Positions 11,085 to 24,549 of a DNA stretch of 64,000 bases are shown here, piece by piece. The notes below the pieces were generated by a model. That model did no database searches. It was given only the letters and a program-made list of their open reading frames with translations, and had not been told where the DNA came from. The DNA is from Polytrichum commune (Eukaryota > Streptophyta > Polytrichopsida > Polytrichales > Polytrichaceae): positions 29,404,144-29,468,143 of the forward strand of contig OX485809.1 in NCBI GenBank assembly GCA_950295325.1, in the 5' to 3' direction. Position numbers and translations under genes: made by a program. Numbering within the stretch: position 1 is the stretch's first letter; every line of letters starts with the position of its first letter.

Positions 11085-12511
11085 TGGTCTCAATTTGCCT
11101 GTTGAAGTTTTGCAGGAATTGTTTGCTTCTGTTCCTGATGTTCAACTCATGCGCTCTGCCGATTATTTTGGTCGAGCTTTTGCAGCTGTTACAACTGCCC
11201 AGTTTGGGTGGAATAAGATACTTCGTGAGAATACTATCATAAAGGCCATTGATGTAAGTGGTTTTTTTACTTCATAACCAAAAGTTGATGTTTATTTGCT
11301 TCAGCTATTCAGTGCAGCATTTTCTGCTCGTACTTTTGCAACTTGCTCCCACAACTTTGAATACGAGTAATCTCTGTGCAGATTCCTTTGACCTATATTC
11401 CAGATGCTCTCCAGAAGATCTTGGCTGACTGGTTTTCACAAAGGCCTGTTGATGCCCTGTCAAAATTCACTATATGGTTACTTAAGGAAATATTAGACGA
11501 CCCTCAAGCTCATGCTGCGTCCCTTAAGAATTCCAAGGAACATGCTCCTCCATCACAGAAAACTAAGGTTAAGTTTGTTATTATAACAGCACAGTCCTTG
11601 GTTAGCACTCTGTGAATGCATGACATGTTTGTAATGTGTATTCCTGACATGTAAGAATGTTTCTATATCCAGGTAGGTTGTCTTGTACTCATGGCCATCA
11701 TTTTGAGACGAAGACCAGATGCTCTACAACAGCAAGCTGCCTGTCTGCGCACACAATTTCAAGGACAAGACAAGCTGCCTACATTAGTGTGGGCTTATGG
11801 ACAGGTTGCTTTTTTTACTGTATAGGAGTCTTCTGTTTTTTCCTATTTCACTTGTCAATATCAGCTTTGTGACATTATTCTATGTAGAATACAGTGTGAG
11901 CTTGTTAAGACTGGGCTTTATAGGAGAGGATACTTTTCCCTAAACATTTTCTAACAAGTTATAAATAATTTTGTGATACACCTATATTTAATACATTTTG
12001 AACATCTTGCTTTCTGACAGGCTGCTCAAGGTGACCTGGTGATTGGAATGTCTCTATGGGTTCAAAACTTGTTGCCACTTGCTGTTGGGAAGTCTAGCAC
12101 CCCTGTGTCGCGAGATACTGTTCTGCAATTCATAGAGAGGTATATATAGAAGCAATGGATTACTTGTCATCTGTGGTTTAATTCTTGGGATTTTTCAGAT
12201 GTCCATCTACTTGGTGGATATATTGTAAGATGATCAATGATTCCTGATTGATTGATGGCCATAGACATGGGTTCCTTTTCTTGTGAGCTGATACACATAC
12301 ATGGATTTTGATTTTAATGACAGGTGTATTATGAGGTTGTCAAGTTGTAATAATTTTTCATGTTTGGTGCAGTGTGTTGTTTGCAAATTTGAAGAAGGCA
12401 CGTCCTGTTCTGCTTAATGGTGTCTCAAGGAAAGGGGAAAGATTAGTACATGCTGCATCTCTTGATTCATTGATGCGAGTATCCTTCCCTGCTGAGTCAG
12501 CCCGTACCAAG
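11085..12511 (+). pseudogene. TMEM214-like (DUF2359) gene, middle exons only
   Basis: Five segments with good splice sites: to 11253 (GTAAGT donor), 11382-11567, 11673-11804, 12021-12139 and 12373-12511. All junction phases agree and no stop interrupts the spliced frame. Diagnostic stretches are PDVQLMRSADYFGRAF, IPLTYIPDALQKILADW, LRRRPDAL...FQGQDKLP, AQGDLVIGMSLWVQNLLP and LNGVSRKGERLV, as in the plant homologues of TMEM214, an ER membrane protein family. The N-terminal part is replaced by a CNGC fragment. The expected next exon (plant copies continue ATERFEA) is absent: after the next plausible acceptor near 12590 the frame stops within 12 codons. A decayed pogo element begins 400 bp further on and may mark the break. 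It could still be transcribed as a chimera. Confidence 0.8.
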
Positions 12512-12936
12512 GTAGGCCAATAGGATTGGAAATTACTTGCAGCTATCTTTCTCTTAGTTATTACTAATATGTTTGGAGAAATTCAGGCATTCTCCTCAGT
12601 TGTACCACATCTTTGTAGATAAGCAGGTGATTATGTTGTGTTTGTGGTTTATGTTTTTTGGGAATAAGTCTAGTACCTTTATAAGTCAACCTTATAAGTT
12701 TAGTACACCGAAAAATATCTTCCTGTTCCAGTTCATTGCTTCAAAACTCATGCTTTCAATGAATACAGTGAGCTATGGCAAGCATGGAGACAACATTGAA
12801 TAAAAGACATCAACTCCAAAGGTATGTTTCATTACTTGTCACATTTACATAACTCCATGGTCCATCAATCCATTTTTAGACCTTGATAGTACATCTAAAT
12901 GAACTATTTTATGAAGTATGTCTACCTTAAAATTCA
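12512..12936. other. Break region between TMEM214-like exons and pogo relic
   Basis: No clear exon. A short open frame (12573-12803) does not resemble the expected TMEM214 C-terminus. Confidence 0.4.
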
Positions 12937-14777
12937 CTAGGTTAAGGTTTTCTGTTTACCTCTCTTGTCAATCTTTTTAGATGTATTCTTTCTCTTCTTT
13001 ATTGTTGCTCCATGTACAAATGATGATGTTGGTGCTTCAACATTTGCAGCCAAACATTCCTCAACCACATTCATGAGTGGTATGGTTGGATCAGAAACAT
13101 CTTCTTCTTCAACATTCTCCTCCAAGTCATGGTTCACGGTAAAGAGATGAGATTCAGCACTCACCTCCATTGCCTTCAATTGGAATGTAGGTAAAAAATA
13201 CTCTCAAACCCACATTTTTGCAACCCTTTCTGTATCATAGCTTTCATCTTTTTGACCTGTGCCCAAGCTGAGAATAATCATGCAGGGATGCGTGGTTTCA
13301 AGTTACTCATGCTTAGATCAACTTCAAGTTCTCCATTGGCTTCAATTTGTAATTTCACCTTTGTTGCTGTCCAATTGTGAATTTCTAACTTAAATGCATG
13401 CTTAAATGGCCTTTGCAAAATGACATCAGCTAGCTGTAGCTTAGAAGTACAATTGGCAAGAACTAATATCACTAGGATATTTGCATGCTTGGATTTAATC
13501 CAATTCAATAATTCTGAACTTTTGTGCACATACCATGATCAATCAACCACATTAACTTCTGGTCTTTTGGGAGATTGTGCAGGGCAATCTTGGAAGCCAA
13601 GTAGGGCTCTAAAATCTCTTCAACAAATTGTCGAGAGGTATGGAGTGTATTCCAATGATTTGGAGAAAAGTTAAAATGCCATCCTACCTCCATGCATTTA
13701 ATATTTTCATCACTTTGTTTTGATAAGCATCTTATTGTTTTCCCTGTGAATATTGCTTGAATTCGCAAAAATTCTCCACTAGCACTAGATGACATAATAC
13801 ATGTGATTTGCCTTTTGTCCTCCATATCTAAAATTTTGACATCTTTTATACATTTTGCATCCCATGTTTTGCCCCCTGCTGCAGGTACCAAATGAATACC
13901 CGTTTGGTCTGAATTGACCACAGAGATGATGGGATGCCATAAACTTTAGCAAGGTAAGCTACCATGTAATTCATGTTAAGTCCTTACTCCATCCAATCTA
14001 ATGGTGATTTACTTGCAGCAGTAGTACATTTTCTAATTGTTTAATTCATGTAAATTTTCATGAATTCATTTGTCCATTGTCTTGACACTGTGAAACCTCC
14101 AAGTCTATCATCAAGAAGTTGAGGAGCAAGAGCCTCAAGCATTCCTCTAAGAATGGGCTGTACAATGGAAATGAAAAAAAATTGTCCAGCTTCTCTCATT
14201 TTTTGCAACTTGGATACAAGTTGATCATGAACATGAGGATAATTCTCTAGAATTGGCAAGTTTTGATCTTGTTTCTTTGGGTGATGTGCTAGGTTTGCTG
14301 CTTCCTTGTAATTAGCTTGTAATTCTTATTTTTCATCAAACCAGTCATATAAGCTTGATCTTCTTAGTTTTTTGTAAAGACTGGGACCTCCATATGTTCT
14401 AAAGGCAATTTTCAAGTAGTGAATTGCAGCTTGTGTCATTTTATACCTCTTAACTGCCTCTTGAATTGGTGGGAAGAGGTCCGTGGTGAACCACATGTTG
14501 TATAAATGCCTTTTCTTTTGTAAATGTTGAGATTTCTTCCTCTTTGCATCCTGCTCCTCCTCCTCTTGTTTGATTGTGCTTGGACATATAAGCATGGTGT
14601 TTTTCCTTGGACGTCCAACTTGGCGCTTCTCTACAATTTCTCCTTGAATTTCCCTCTCAGCTGTAGCTATGGCTTTTTTTGATCAAATTCTTTTGCAACA
14701 ACACACTCTCTCTCCTCATGAGAGATCTTAGTAAACATAGAAGTCAACATAGTTTGTTTCTTCTCACCAAGCGCCAT
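12937..14777 (-). pseudogene. Pogo/Tigger-type DDE transposase (decayed)
   Basis: Minus-strand relic starting at an ATG at 14777 (MALGEKKQTMLTSMFTKI). It continues through a basic helix-turn-helix-like N-terminal region (about 14600-14330) to the DDE_1 catalytic domain: NSDQTGIHLVPAAGGKTW (first Asp, about 13910), LMWLIDH (second Asp, about 13540), and ILVLANCTSKLQLADVILQ followed by RPFKHAF (third Asp, about 13440). The C-terminus is Lys-rich and ends near 12937. Breaks include a stop or frame change near 14680, an in-frame TAA at 14326-14328, a stop at 14041, and a frameshift between 13505 and 13529 in the middle of the catalytic domain. The motifs place it in the pogo/Tigger (CENP-B-like) group. 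No terminal inverted repeats were found. Confidence 0.82.
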
Positions 14778-16818
14778 TGCTCCTACTTGGCATACACAAG
14801 ATTATGAAGCTATGACTTCCTACAGCAGAAGGAGGAGAAACACTACAGTAGAGAGTTTGTGTTCTAAACCCTAAGCAAATACAGGAAATACTCTCAAAGG
14901 TTTAGAGTTTCTTGAGTAGATTTTTGTAACAAACCAATTATGATCATGAAACGTGCAATTCCGTTACAGTTTGTTAGGAACAGTTGAATGAATGAGAAAT
15001 TACTACTTGCATCCGTCGAATTTTGATGAAAATATTGTTTCATCCGTTGAATGTAAAAAGTGAAAATTAAATTAATTATTCGATACCTTACTGTCGAACT
15101 GGCCTATCACGTACGGTAGTACACTAGGGAGCGAGCATGGTCAAGTATACAAAAAATGCTCCGGTATACTAAAACCATATTCTTTTGGTCAAACACTTAG
15201 AGTAGTAGTAAGAGGTTCTTTAAATTGGATCGTTATTCATGGTGCCCTCTATTGTTGTGTTAGGTATTCAAATATAGAATATCAAGATGAGATCTTCAAA
15301 ACTTATCATTAAAAGTACTACTCATAAGGTAATGGCTAAATCTAGTTTTGGACATAGATTTCATGACCTTAAATATTTTCAAGTTGGATTTTTTTTTCAT
15401 GTTCCTTGAATCCATTTAAAACTTGAGTTCATCTTTACAAAAAATTCAAAAAAACATCAATTTAATGTAGTTTTATCATGTTTTAGACAAATTCAAGACA
15501 ATTACGTGTTCAATATACTACTTGCACACTACTTGCACCATCTTCTAGAATGTGTAGACTTTTCCCTTAAGAAAATATGAAAACATAAATTACTTAACTT
15601 TGTAGATCAATGTGTTTTTCGAATGTTTATGATTTCTTCCTTCACGAAATTCAAAAGTTAGTATCTTTTTTTTGAATCAATTTCACTTAAACCTATGCAC
15701 GGTAATGGAGTTGTGTACTTGACCATGCTTGTGCTCACTAAATATGATATTTAGTGTCGGGTGCAAAACCATAGTACTTGGTCATGTTTGCCCACTATTC
15801 TCTAAGTTGTACCGTCTCCACTCTGATGATCCTCCTTTTACAATATGCTTGACAGTTTGCTTGTCGGGCTTGTCATAAAACTTCAATCATATGCAAAGTT
15901 GCTCCGAAACAATTTACCATTTGCTTTGAAACCTCAAGCATCTGCAAAGTCCAAAAGCAAGTTATGATGCTTCTTCTTCTTCCTATCAAAATGAAACTTG
16001 CGCAACCTCCGACTAAGTTGAAGCTGGCTCCAACACTGGCCCCCCGAATCTGTGACTTTGAATTTCAATTGCATCGAATCCTGAGCAGCCGCTAACTTCC
16101 CTAACTTATGTACACCACCTCTGATAGAAGGCTGTTCCTCTACTGACAAAGGGCATTGCAATGGAAACACGAAACGTAGGAGAGGAGATACATCCTTGCC
16201 TTCCTCAAAGTGCTCTATTATTTATTTGGTTATGTGTTCATTGCAGATTCGGAGCTTACTTCTGTGAGCCCATCGTCGCTGGTCTTGATGATGAAGGAGT
16301 CGCCTCCATCTGCACTACAGATTTGATTGGTGCCAAGCAATAGCCCTCATCTGGAACTTTCCATTTCTCAGTCCATTTCTCTCTGGTTTTGAGTATGAGT
16401 GAGCATACCCTTGTGATGTAGGTCCCAGGTGGGTGCAAGAATGTCCACTTTTGTTATGCTATTGGTATGGATTCATTTCCATCTGTTATCCCTTCTGCTT
16501 TACTTTCCAGAGTAGGTCACTCAAGAAGTGACAAAACATTCACTTGGAGTATGTACGTTGGTATTCTGCGATGGCAATTGTTCTGGCTACGTACAAATCT
16601 TCAGCGTTTCTGTGAATTTGGTTCAAAGAACTCCACATTTTGTCGATGCAGGATCATCACTAGTGTCTGTAGATCTAAAAGCTCCTTGTAATGAGTCGTG
16701 AGACAATTTTTAGGTGGTCATGCCACAGATGATCCAATTGTGATTCGGAATGGAATGGGTATCTACGATCATCATAAGGATTCATAACTTATATCCCAAC
16801 TATATTTTCTATTCACTA
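14778..16818. other. Intergenic DNA
   Basis: AT-rich with no supported gene. Short frames near 15934-16170 (minus) and 16161-16343 (plus) have no recognisable domain or splice structure. Confidence 0.45.
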
Positions 16819-16995
16819 AGTAAGTGTCAGTTTTTGCAACGTTGTAAATCTTAATGCCCAGCTTTTTTTTTGCAAGGAATGACAAATAATGTTAGGATTA
16901 CATTTAGTGTTGGGTGAGACTACACATGCAGCTTACAATCAGTATTGAGCAAGACAAATAGAATTGGTGACACTAAATACAATGTCTAGTGTAGT
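16819..16995 (+). repeat. Dispersed repeat family D, copy 1
   Basis: Shares GCAACRTTGTAAATC, then ACATTTAGTG, TTGGTGACACTAAATA and TTTAGTGTAG in the same order with copies at 50271-50440, 53136-53304 and (inverted) 33596-33765. Short TTTAGTG/CACTAAA inverted words inside suggest a MITE, but outer ends are not resolved. Confidence 0.75.
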
Positions 16996-17512
16996 TTGTT
17001 TCTGGGAGCAGGTTCAAAATTGGTCTCAATGAAGAGAACATTAAGCAGCTTTGTTGAATAATATAAACATGAGTATAATATGTGAACATCATGCTTTAAA
17101 ATGAAAAATGAAATGGTTATGTTGTGGTCACTTGTAAAGCCCTTGCTCTAGAGTCATGTTTAAGTTCCTCAAAATACCCGTATGGAAAGAGCAAGTTTGA
17201 GTTGTATGTTTGAAGTTGGGATAAAAATGTGGACAAATAGCCCCATGCAAAGTAATTTAAGTTATATGGTGTTCGTAATATTTGAAGCATGTACACATAC
17301 TTGCAAAACCTATAAATAAGAATAATATGTATCTAGTGATGATAATAATTTATGTCATAAACATGCATGATAAGAAGCCGCTTCAATCACATGTTAGTGC
17401 AACATTTTGATGGTGACCATTATTTTAGCTTCATGTTATGCACAAGCGATTAAAGCCTAAGGTACTTTAAACACACAATGCAAGCTATTTGTTATTTTCT
17501 TTATCTTACATT

Positions 17513-20500
17513 TTACCATGCTTTCACCCATTCATAATCTGTGTCTTCAGAGTACACATCTTCTTCACCGAGAACAACAAAACTGCCAATTTGATCAAGG
17601 ACCATACCACTTCTACCATAGAAGCCCACAATCCTACCCCGTTCACTTTGAAATGGTGTCTCACTGTCTCCTCCAAATGGACCATATTCTTTTACGTTGG
17701 AACATATTGTTAATGATGTCACACTTGTGACTGCATGAGGACCGAATCTCACCGCTGGAGTGATGCCAACAGTCCCTTTAATTTGAGCCAAAAACTCACC
17801 TGGCTCAGTAAAGTCGATCTGCATAAAGAAAACATGCAAATTCTATTTAGTTCATCAAAATTTGAGGTATTTTTATTGCATTTAAATGTGGTGGGTGTGT
17901 GTGTTGCCCCCCTCCTTTTTTTCTCATATATTACAATCTAGATTAACAACTGTAACATGTGATCTAGACTAGTGTATGATACGGGATGGCAAAAAATCAT
18001 AAACTATCGGATTACATTATTGTTGACAAGATAGAGTTCAATTCCATTATAACAAAATCCATTACATAAGCATGAGTAAAAACCTAAATTCAGACTCCCA
18101 ATGTTCTTTAGCTAATTTTAATGTTTAACATCATGCTATAATTCGCAATTTTGGTTGACAAGATCATTTGCTTATGTTTGTGGGCATACCGTCTCAGTCT
18201 TTGAACCGTAGCTGGCATCGCCATGACCTGCTGTGAAGGTGATCCCATTGATATCATATTCTGCCTCAAAGTACCATATGCACCTTGGTTGCACATCATG
18301 TTTCACAGTTATCCGTTTGATGGATGTGACTATACCATCAAAGAAATGGCCTCCACCATTGCCTCCCCAAGGTCCTGATACCTGTTTCAATCAATGGCAT
18401 TGTGGTGATGTCACATATAAAGATAAGTATATTGATGTTACCTTGACTTTTAATCTCATCAAAGAATCTAGTTATGGAAATCTACGATTATACCTAAGCT
18501 CTTACTCCCTTTCATTAATATGAAATACCATGATTACATTTTTATTTAATACATAAAATTTGTAACCTATGGGTCATGAATAAAATGTAGCAACTTAAAT
18601 TTATCCTCAATTTTTTACATTACATATTTAAGATTTATAAAGCCCATCAAACCATGAAACATCTTCGGTTGTGATATGAGCCCCAATTGTATGATGAGCC
18701 CCAATTGTATGCTTGATATTGCTGACAATGTTCAACATTAAGAAAATTCTCCTAATATGTATGTTACATCGTATATCTTCTTTGTTGTGGGAGAATGTAT
18801 ATTTATGTATACAACCATGTGTAAAATCTCCTATTTTTGCCGCATCGTGGACACAATCCTATTTGAGACAACTGGGTGTTGTGCATTTTGATATTTAAAA
18901 TTGCTTATGAGTTACCATTTGTTCAACATATATGTTCCACCATTTGAATTATGACCTCATAGATGTTTTTCTAAGGAGCTTAGGATGTAACGTGGTCAAT
19001 ACTTGATGTCATGGTTGTTTTGGCTCATAATTTAGAATTGCATCATCAGGGTATTTCATGGAACACACAAGATACAAAATGCAACCACCGACATATGCAA
19101 ACTACGTATAATACTTATATTCAATGTGCTATGTGCTTTGGTTATTTTACTTTATTGGAAATGGTTGAACACAAATTTCTCAATGAATTTAAGAAGTTCC
19201 ATGACCTTGAACATCTAAGAACTCAAATTTAAAGTATAAAACACACTTACAAGTGTTACTTGTCATAATAATGTTAATAAACCATCCTTTAAACCATTTG
19301 TAAATAACATGTCTAGAAAACAAAACAAACAATAGTTTATGAATATCTAATGGACTTTGTCAAACACACTAAAATTTATAATATGTTTAATTTTATGGTC
19401 ATATTGGAAGACTTGAAGACCTACTTCAAGGTTACATTGATAAAAATGTGGCATAGTGTACTAAGTGCATCCTTTTGAAGCACATAATCATTCATATTTA
19501 TGTTATATATAATTCAAATACTTAAATATTATTTTGCAAAGGTCTAAAATCTACCTTGCCTTTCTTGGTGTTGAGAATCTTTTCAAACTTAAAATTATTT
19601 ATTTATTTATTTATTGATTGTCATGAATTTTTCAAATAAGTGTGTCATGAGATTATGAGGTTGGTAAATTATGAATGACTTTATTTGTCCAACCATTCAT
19701 AATTGCAGTGGCAAGTCCCTACATATTTGTTTGTGTTGAAATGAACAATGCTAGAATATTCAGAATCAATTAAACAAAGGTAAAAACCATGCCACTGGGT
19801 TTCCATGAATTATGACCTTACCTTTGCACCATCTAAGTGGAACTTGGGAATCTCGGTTTGCTCCAACTTTGGTTTGTCACCTAGACAAAAACAAATGAAC
19901 AAAAACCACATATCATATATTTGATTGTCAACTTATCCATCAATTTCCATTACATGACATTTCTTTGTCTTGTTGGTAACAAAATTTCTTAAGAAATCAA
20001 TTCCAATTCACAAAGACACTTTGATACACGACAATTGTTTTTTAGTAACAAAATAAATCAACTAGTATGTACATGTGCGGTCTTAGTTTTCATGAAAGTT
20101 GATGCTAGATTTTACTGAAATATTATGGTTAAATTTTCAAATCATAGTTACCTCTCAACAGAAGACCTTTGATGTATCTCAATTCCTTGCAAATTGCAAA
20201 GAAATCAGGACGCCGACGCGGATTCATATCCCAACAACGTTGTATGAGAACCGCCATTCTAGAGGGGATTCCTTTAGGCAACTTTGGTCGCTCACCCGCC
20301 TTCACACGTGTTTTCAATCGAAATTGATCATGGTATGGTTCTTTTCCAGTCAAGAGCTCGTAACACACAATTCCAAAGCTATAAACATCAATTTTGTTGG
20401 GTTGAAAACGACTTGAAGGTGGCTCATCGTTATCTTCGAGATCAAAGACCTCTGGGGCCATCCATTGTCTGGTGCCAGTGTTTAATGTTTGATGGGAGTA

Positions 20501-21736
20501 ACGAGTACTCATGTTCTTGACCTTTGTTAGGCCAAAGTCAGCAATTTTTAAAATGAGTGGAGCACTCGTAGAAGTAGATGTCATTGCCATCTTAGAATCC
20601 GCAACCTTCACCAGGATGTTGAGTGACTTGAGGTCCCGATGTACCAAACTCTTGCTATGGATGTATCTGGCCCCCTCTGCAATTTGGAGCATGAGATCCA
20701 CAGCTTGTGTATTTGAGAATGGAGGAGCCATACTATTTGTGTTGGTGTTTTGCGATCTATAATCTTGAAGTAGGTCAAACAAGCTCTTGAACATACGTTC
20801 CATAACAATCCCAAACTTATGCCCATCTTCTGAACAACACACAATATGCACTATGTGGGGATGGTTTAGCCCTACCGATGCAACAAGCTCTTGTTTAAAA
20901 GATGGTTGTCCAATTGGCCCATCAACAAATATCTTATGCGCAAACTTCTCACCCAACCATGTTGTTTCTCTTACTTTTGCAAATGCACCTCTTCCAATCC
21001 ATCTACCTTTCGGAAGGTCTTGTGGATTTACCCATAGGAAATGGGGTGATGATTTCGGGTCCAACCAACCCATCTCTTTCTCTTCGGCATCCAATTTATC
21101 AAGCAGTTTGACCGCTAAACATTTCTCACCCATATTTTGTTTGCAGGATTCATCATCACATACATGATCTCCCTTCAAGCATTTGAGGAGGTCATTGAGG
21201 TGCTCTTGGTCGTGTTTTGCTGCTATCAACAAGTTGAAGAGGTCGGTGTATAATAAGTTACCATCACATGTTGTGGGCTCAAAAATGTCACTTGTTGGAA
21301 CCAAAATGCTACACAACAATGACATTTGCCATTGAATGTCATATAAATTTTTTGCGAACGTTTCCTTCATGTTGCCTTGCTTGATTGAAACCATGAGCCA
21401 TTTTTCTTCACAACAAGCTTTGATGAGGACATCAACCTCTTCCAAAATCCTAAGAAGTTCTTCCTCCATTGGAATCCAATTTTCAATACCCGAGACATTC
21501 TTCTGGATCTTTGGGCCATGTAGTGCTTTGCATAGTTCTCTAAATACCTCTCTGCATTCAGAGGTTTTTTTGGCAACAAGTTTCCATTGTTGGGGGTTGA
21601 TGTTGACTTTCGAGGCGTGCTCGCAAATGGACTCAATTGTTGTGTTGATGTTACTTTTCATGACTTCATTGAAGTTTATGCAAGACATAACTTCTTTGGG
21701 TTCCCAAGTACTTTTGACAATGATTGAAAATGACAT
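17513..21736 (-). CDS. Protein kinase-jacalin lectin fusion
   Basis: Four exons: 21736-20152, 19880-19822, 18381-18190 and 17818-17513; all junctions are GT-AG and frame is kept, giving about 713 aa. Residues 1-230 are mostly helical and Cys-rich without a signal peptide; placement before a TKL kinase resembles the helical N-termini of plant MLKL-type proteins (inference). The kinase (about 240-525) has every key element: glycine loop GRGAFAKV (248-255), Lys268, Glu283, HRDLKSLN (366-373), DFG (400-402), MAPE (426-429) and DVYSFG. A short linker exon leads to a jacalin-like lectin (about 549-713) with GPWGGNGGGHFFDG at its start and GPFGGDSETPF...GRIVGFYGRSGMVLDQIG near its end, the conserved jacalin repeats. 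It is probably a cytosolic carbohydrate-responsive kinase, perhaps in defence. No premature stops. It stands alone, with no neighbouring gene in 5 kb on either side. Catalytic activity is predicted, function inferred. Confidence 0.9.
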
Positions 21737-24549
21737 CCCACAATCTTAGTAGTTAGCAACTATATATCAATGTCTTTATTTAGTTCCAAAATCAAACAAA
21801 CATGGATGGCTATTGCTATGCACTTGTCAACCATGCATTGAAACCTGAGCAAATTATCCGCAATCTACATGTTGAATCTCATAGGTTAAGAATAAAACTA
21901 TGTAAGGACAGCTTGTAATATTGTCCATTGACTATAAATTGGTAGGTACTACTTGACCTCAAGGTGATGGAAGCCATGATTTATTATTTTTGAGTCACAT
22001 GATAAATCATCACCAAATTTGTTTCGATTTTTTTGGAGGAAGGGGGATCAGATTTTTGTGTGGTGGTCGACTTAAAAAAACTAACCTATGAATATTATTT
22101 GTAATGATTTTTTTATTAATCCTATTTTTCCTAATTTTACAATCTTATCTAGATTTTTAGTCATGTACATGATAATAGGTAAAATAATACAAAAACCTCT
22201 ATGCTAATATTGACGGCTAACTACGTTAACCAAAAAGTCAAATTCTTATATAATGGAGGGCCCAAAGAAATAATATAATAATATCCTTTACGCATGCACA
22301 ATTTTATGCAAAAATTAAAGAAAATTTGAACTATATTGTGAAAGATCAACATATTGAAGGGGAGTGAGGTACCCATTGGAGTCGATTATCAAGTCATTTG
22401 GAGAAGATTCCCCTCTCATAGCTGGTGAAGTTAGTCTTTCTTCACATCTGGAATTGCTTAGAAAATTTTAGAAATAATAAATCTCACAAGCTTGAGACTC
22501 AACAATATGTCTCTCATTCCATTTTAGTTCAAAAGGAAATATGGATAACTACATCTATGTTGATAATCAAGTATTGAATATGGGAATCGACTATCTCATA
22601 TTCCAAATTGCAATTCAATTTGTCAAGGGTAGAAGCACAAAAAATGATTTGTAAGTTAACAATCTCCAATCACTCTAACTTCAATGTGACGAAGTAATTT
22701 TTGATGTATTCTATAAATGTATGTTTTTGGTTGGTGCTCTTAAGAAAACAACATCCTTCAACAATAAAACAACTTCAACAAATTAATCTACCCAAAAACT
22801 CAAATCCTTCCATATTTGAGGGTCACAAGGAATAAGCAAGACATGCATAATATCCAAATGCTCTAAAGAATAATATTTATTGCTATGGAAAAAAGAAAAT
22901 GTTATCTACAATAACAATGTCCTCAATTTTGGAGGGAGATAAAGTACCCATCAGAATCTATTGTCGTGTTGTTTTGAGGAGATTCTCCTTTCAATGTGGA
23001 TATTATTTCCTCAAAATCTCCCATTGGATCTGCCAAATATCATAATCAAAATCCCACACTTTACTTAGTGATCAATTGTGTCTCATGCATTTGAAGGGAA
23101 ACCATGCATACGTTTGACTATGTAGTTGTTGTCAAGCGTTGAAACTTGACAAGCTTATTGCATTCTCCAAGGTGCATTTCTATTGGTAACATATAAAAGC
23201 CCAAAAGCCTACAATGTTGTCCATTGAACAAAAAACTAAGTACTCTTCAATTTTAATTTTAAGTAGGGTATTTTTATATTCTTTATTTTTTATTATTTGT
23301 TGATGAATCTTGATATCATAGAATAAAAATAAGGGCCTTTATGATATAAATGAAAAAAATATATGTCTACAAGAATAATCAAATGTTTGTATATTTCAAG
23401 GTTGTATTTTTTCAAAAACACAATTAATATCTTTCTTATGCATGCAATTTGAATGCTCAAGGACCAATATTTAAGTAGAATGTTATGATATGTCAATTAT
23501 ATATTATGCAATATACGATACAAAAGTTCCATACTTTAGGGTATATGAGGTAGCCATCAAATTCTTTTGTTGAGTTCCTTTCACCTTAACATCATGTTTG
23601 TTGGTTTTCTCCAAGAGATTTGACATTTTTTTGGTCCAAATGCTTATGAGAAAGCAAGCAAAATGAGTTTCCATGCTCGTGGAAGGTAGCAATTATATTT
23701 CGTGACATTTCAAATTCAATTTTAAAATAAATAAATAAATTCGTAGCCATGACTATGACATACATATCAAGCATTAAACATAACAAGCTTGTCACATCTA
23801 TATGTCCATAGCATACAATAAGGATGGCTTCATCCTTGCAATATCATGTTTCACAAACCCACAATATGGAGTATTAGATAAAATATTAAAATATCTTAAG
23901 ATTAGGGAGGGCATGTGGCACTTATGTCCACATCTTATTAGTTTAAAGTTATTCCAAATACAATTGCCATTGTCTACACCCTCAATATTATTACAAAACT
24001 TGCAATTAGTATTGGGCTCTTGAAACCTTTCTAGGGGTGAAAACATGGCCCAATAAATACCCCATTTGTACAGTGCATACCCACTTGGAGCGATATAGCT
24101 AATTTGAGATCAATTTGCTTTCAGGTTTCACTTAATAAGTGTTCATTATTTGGTTAATGAACCTAGAATAGGCATATGAGTTCCAAACTGAAAATTCAAA
24201 TTCTCACATGTATTTATTTTAACTTTAAACAAGTATTATTATTTCTATATAGGGACCTCAAATATGCCGTCATCCCAAATAAGAAGAAAAAATATTTATA
24301 CTAATTGCCCATGTTTCTCCAAATACTTCAACTTTGCGACCATTTGCTCATCTACACATAATCTGAAAAGAAATAATGGAAGATTTGGATACTTTACATG
24401 GTCTAGACTATAAAACATATCAAATATAACTTGTCATTGTTGTCAAATATGACCGTATTTTCACAACCTCTTTGTAGTAGGTTGTGTTCAATACAATCAG
24501 AATCTCAGAGACCAAGTTGAAACATGACTTCAATACTTATGGAGGGATT
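21737..24549. repeat. AT-rich intergenic DNA with diverged ~600-bp repeats
   Basis: No gene seen. Related blocks occur near 22350-22480, 22925-23070 and 23530-23660 (common words: GAGGTACCCAT(T/C), a TGTCGTGTTGTTTTGAGGAG-like stretch, GATTCYCCT), and the phrase ATTGTCCATTGA recurs near 21925 and 23210. These look like old duplications of one repeat upstream of the kinase gene. Confidence 0.5.

Noticed and set aside
20787-21749. Plus-strand frames of 126 and 137 codons
   Set aside because: Antisense to the kinase exon, which carries all kinase motifs.
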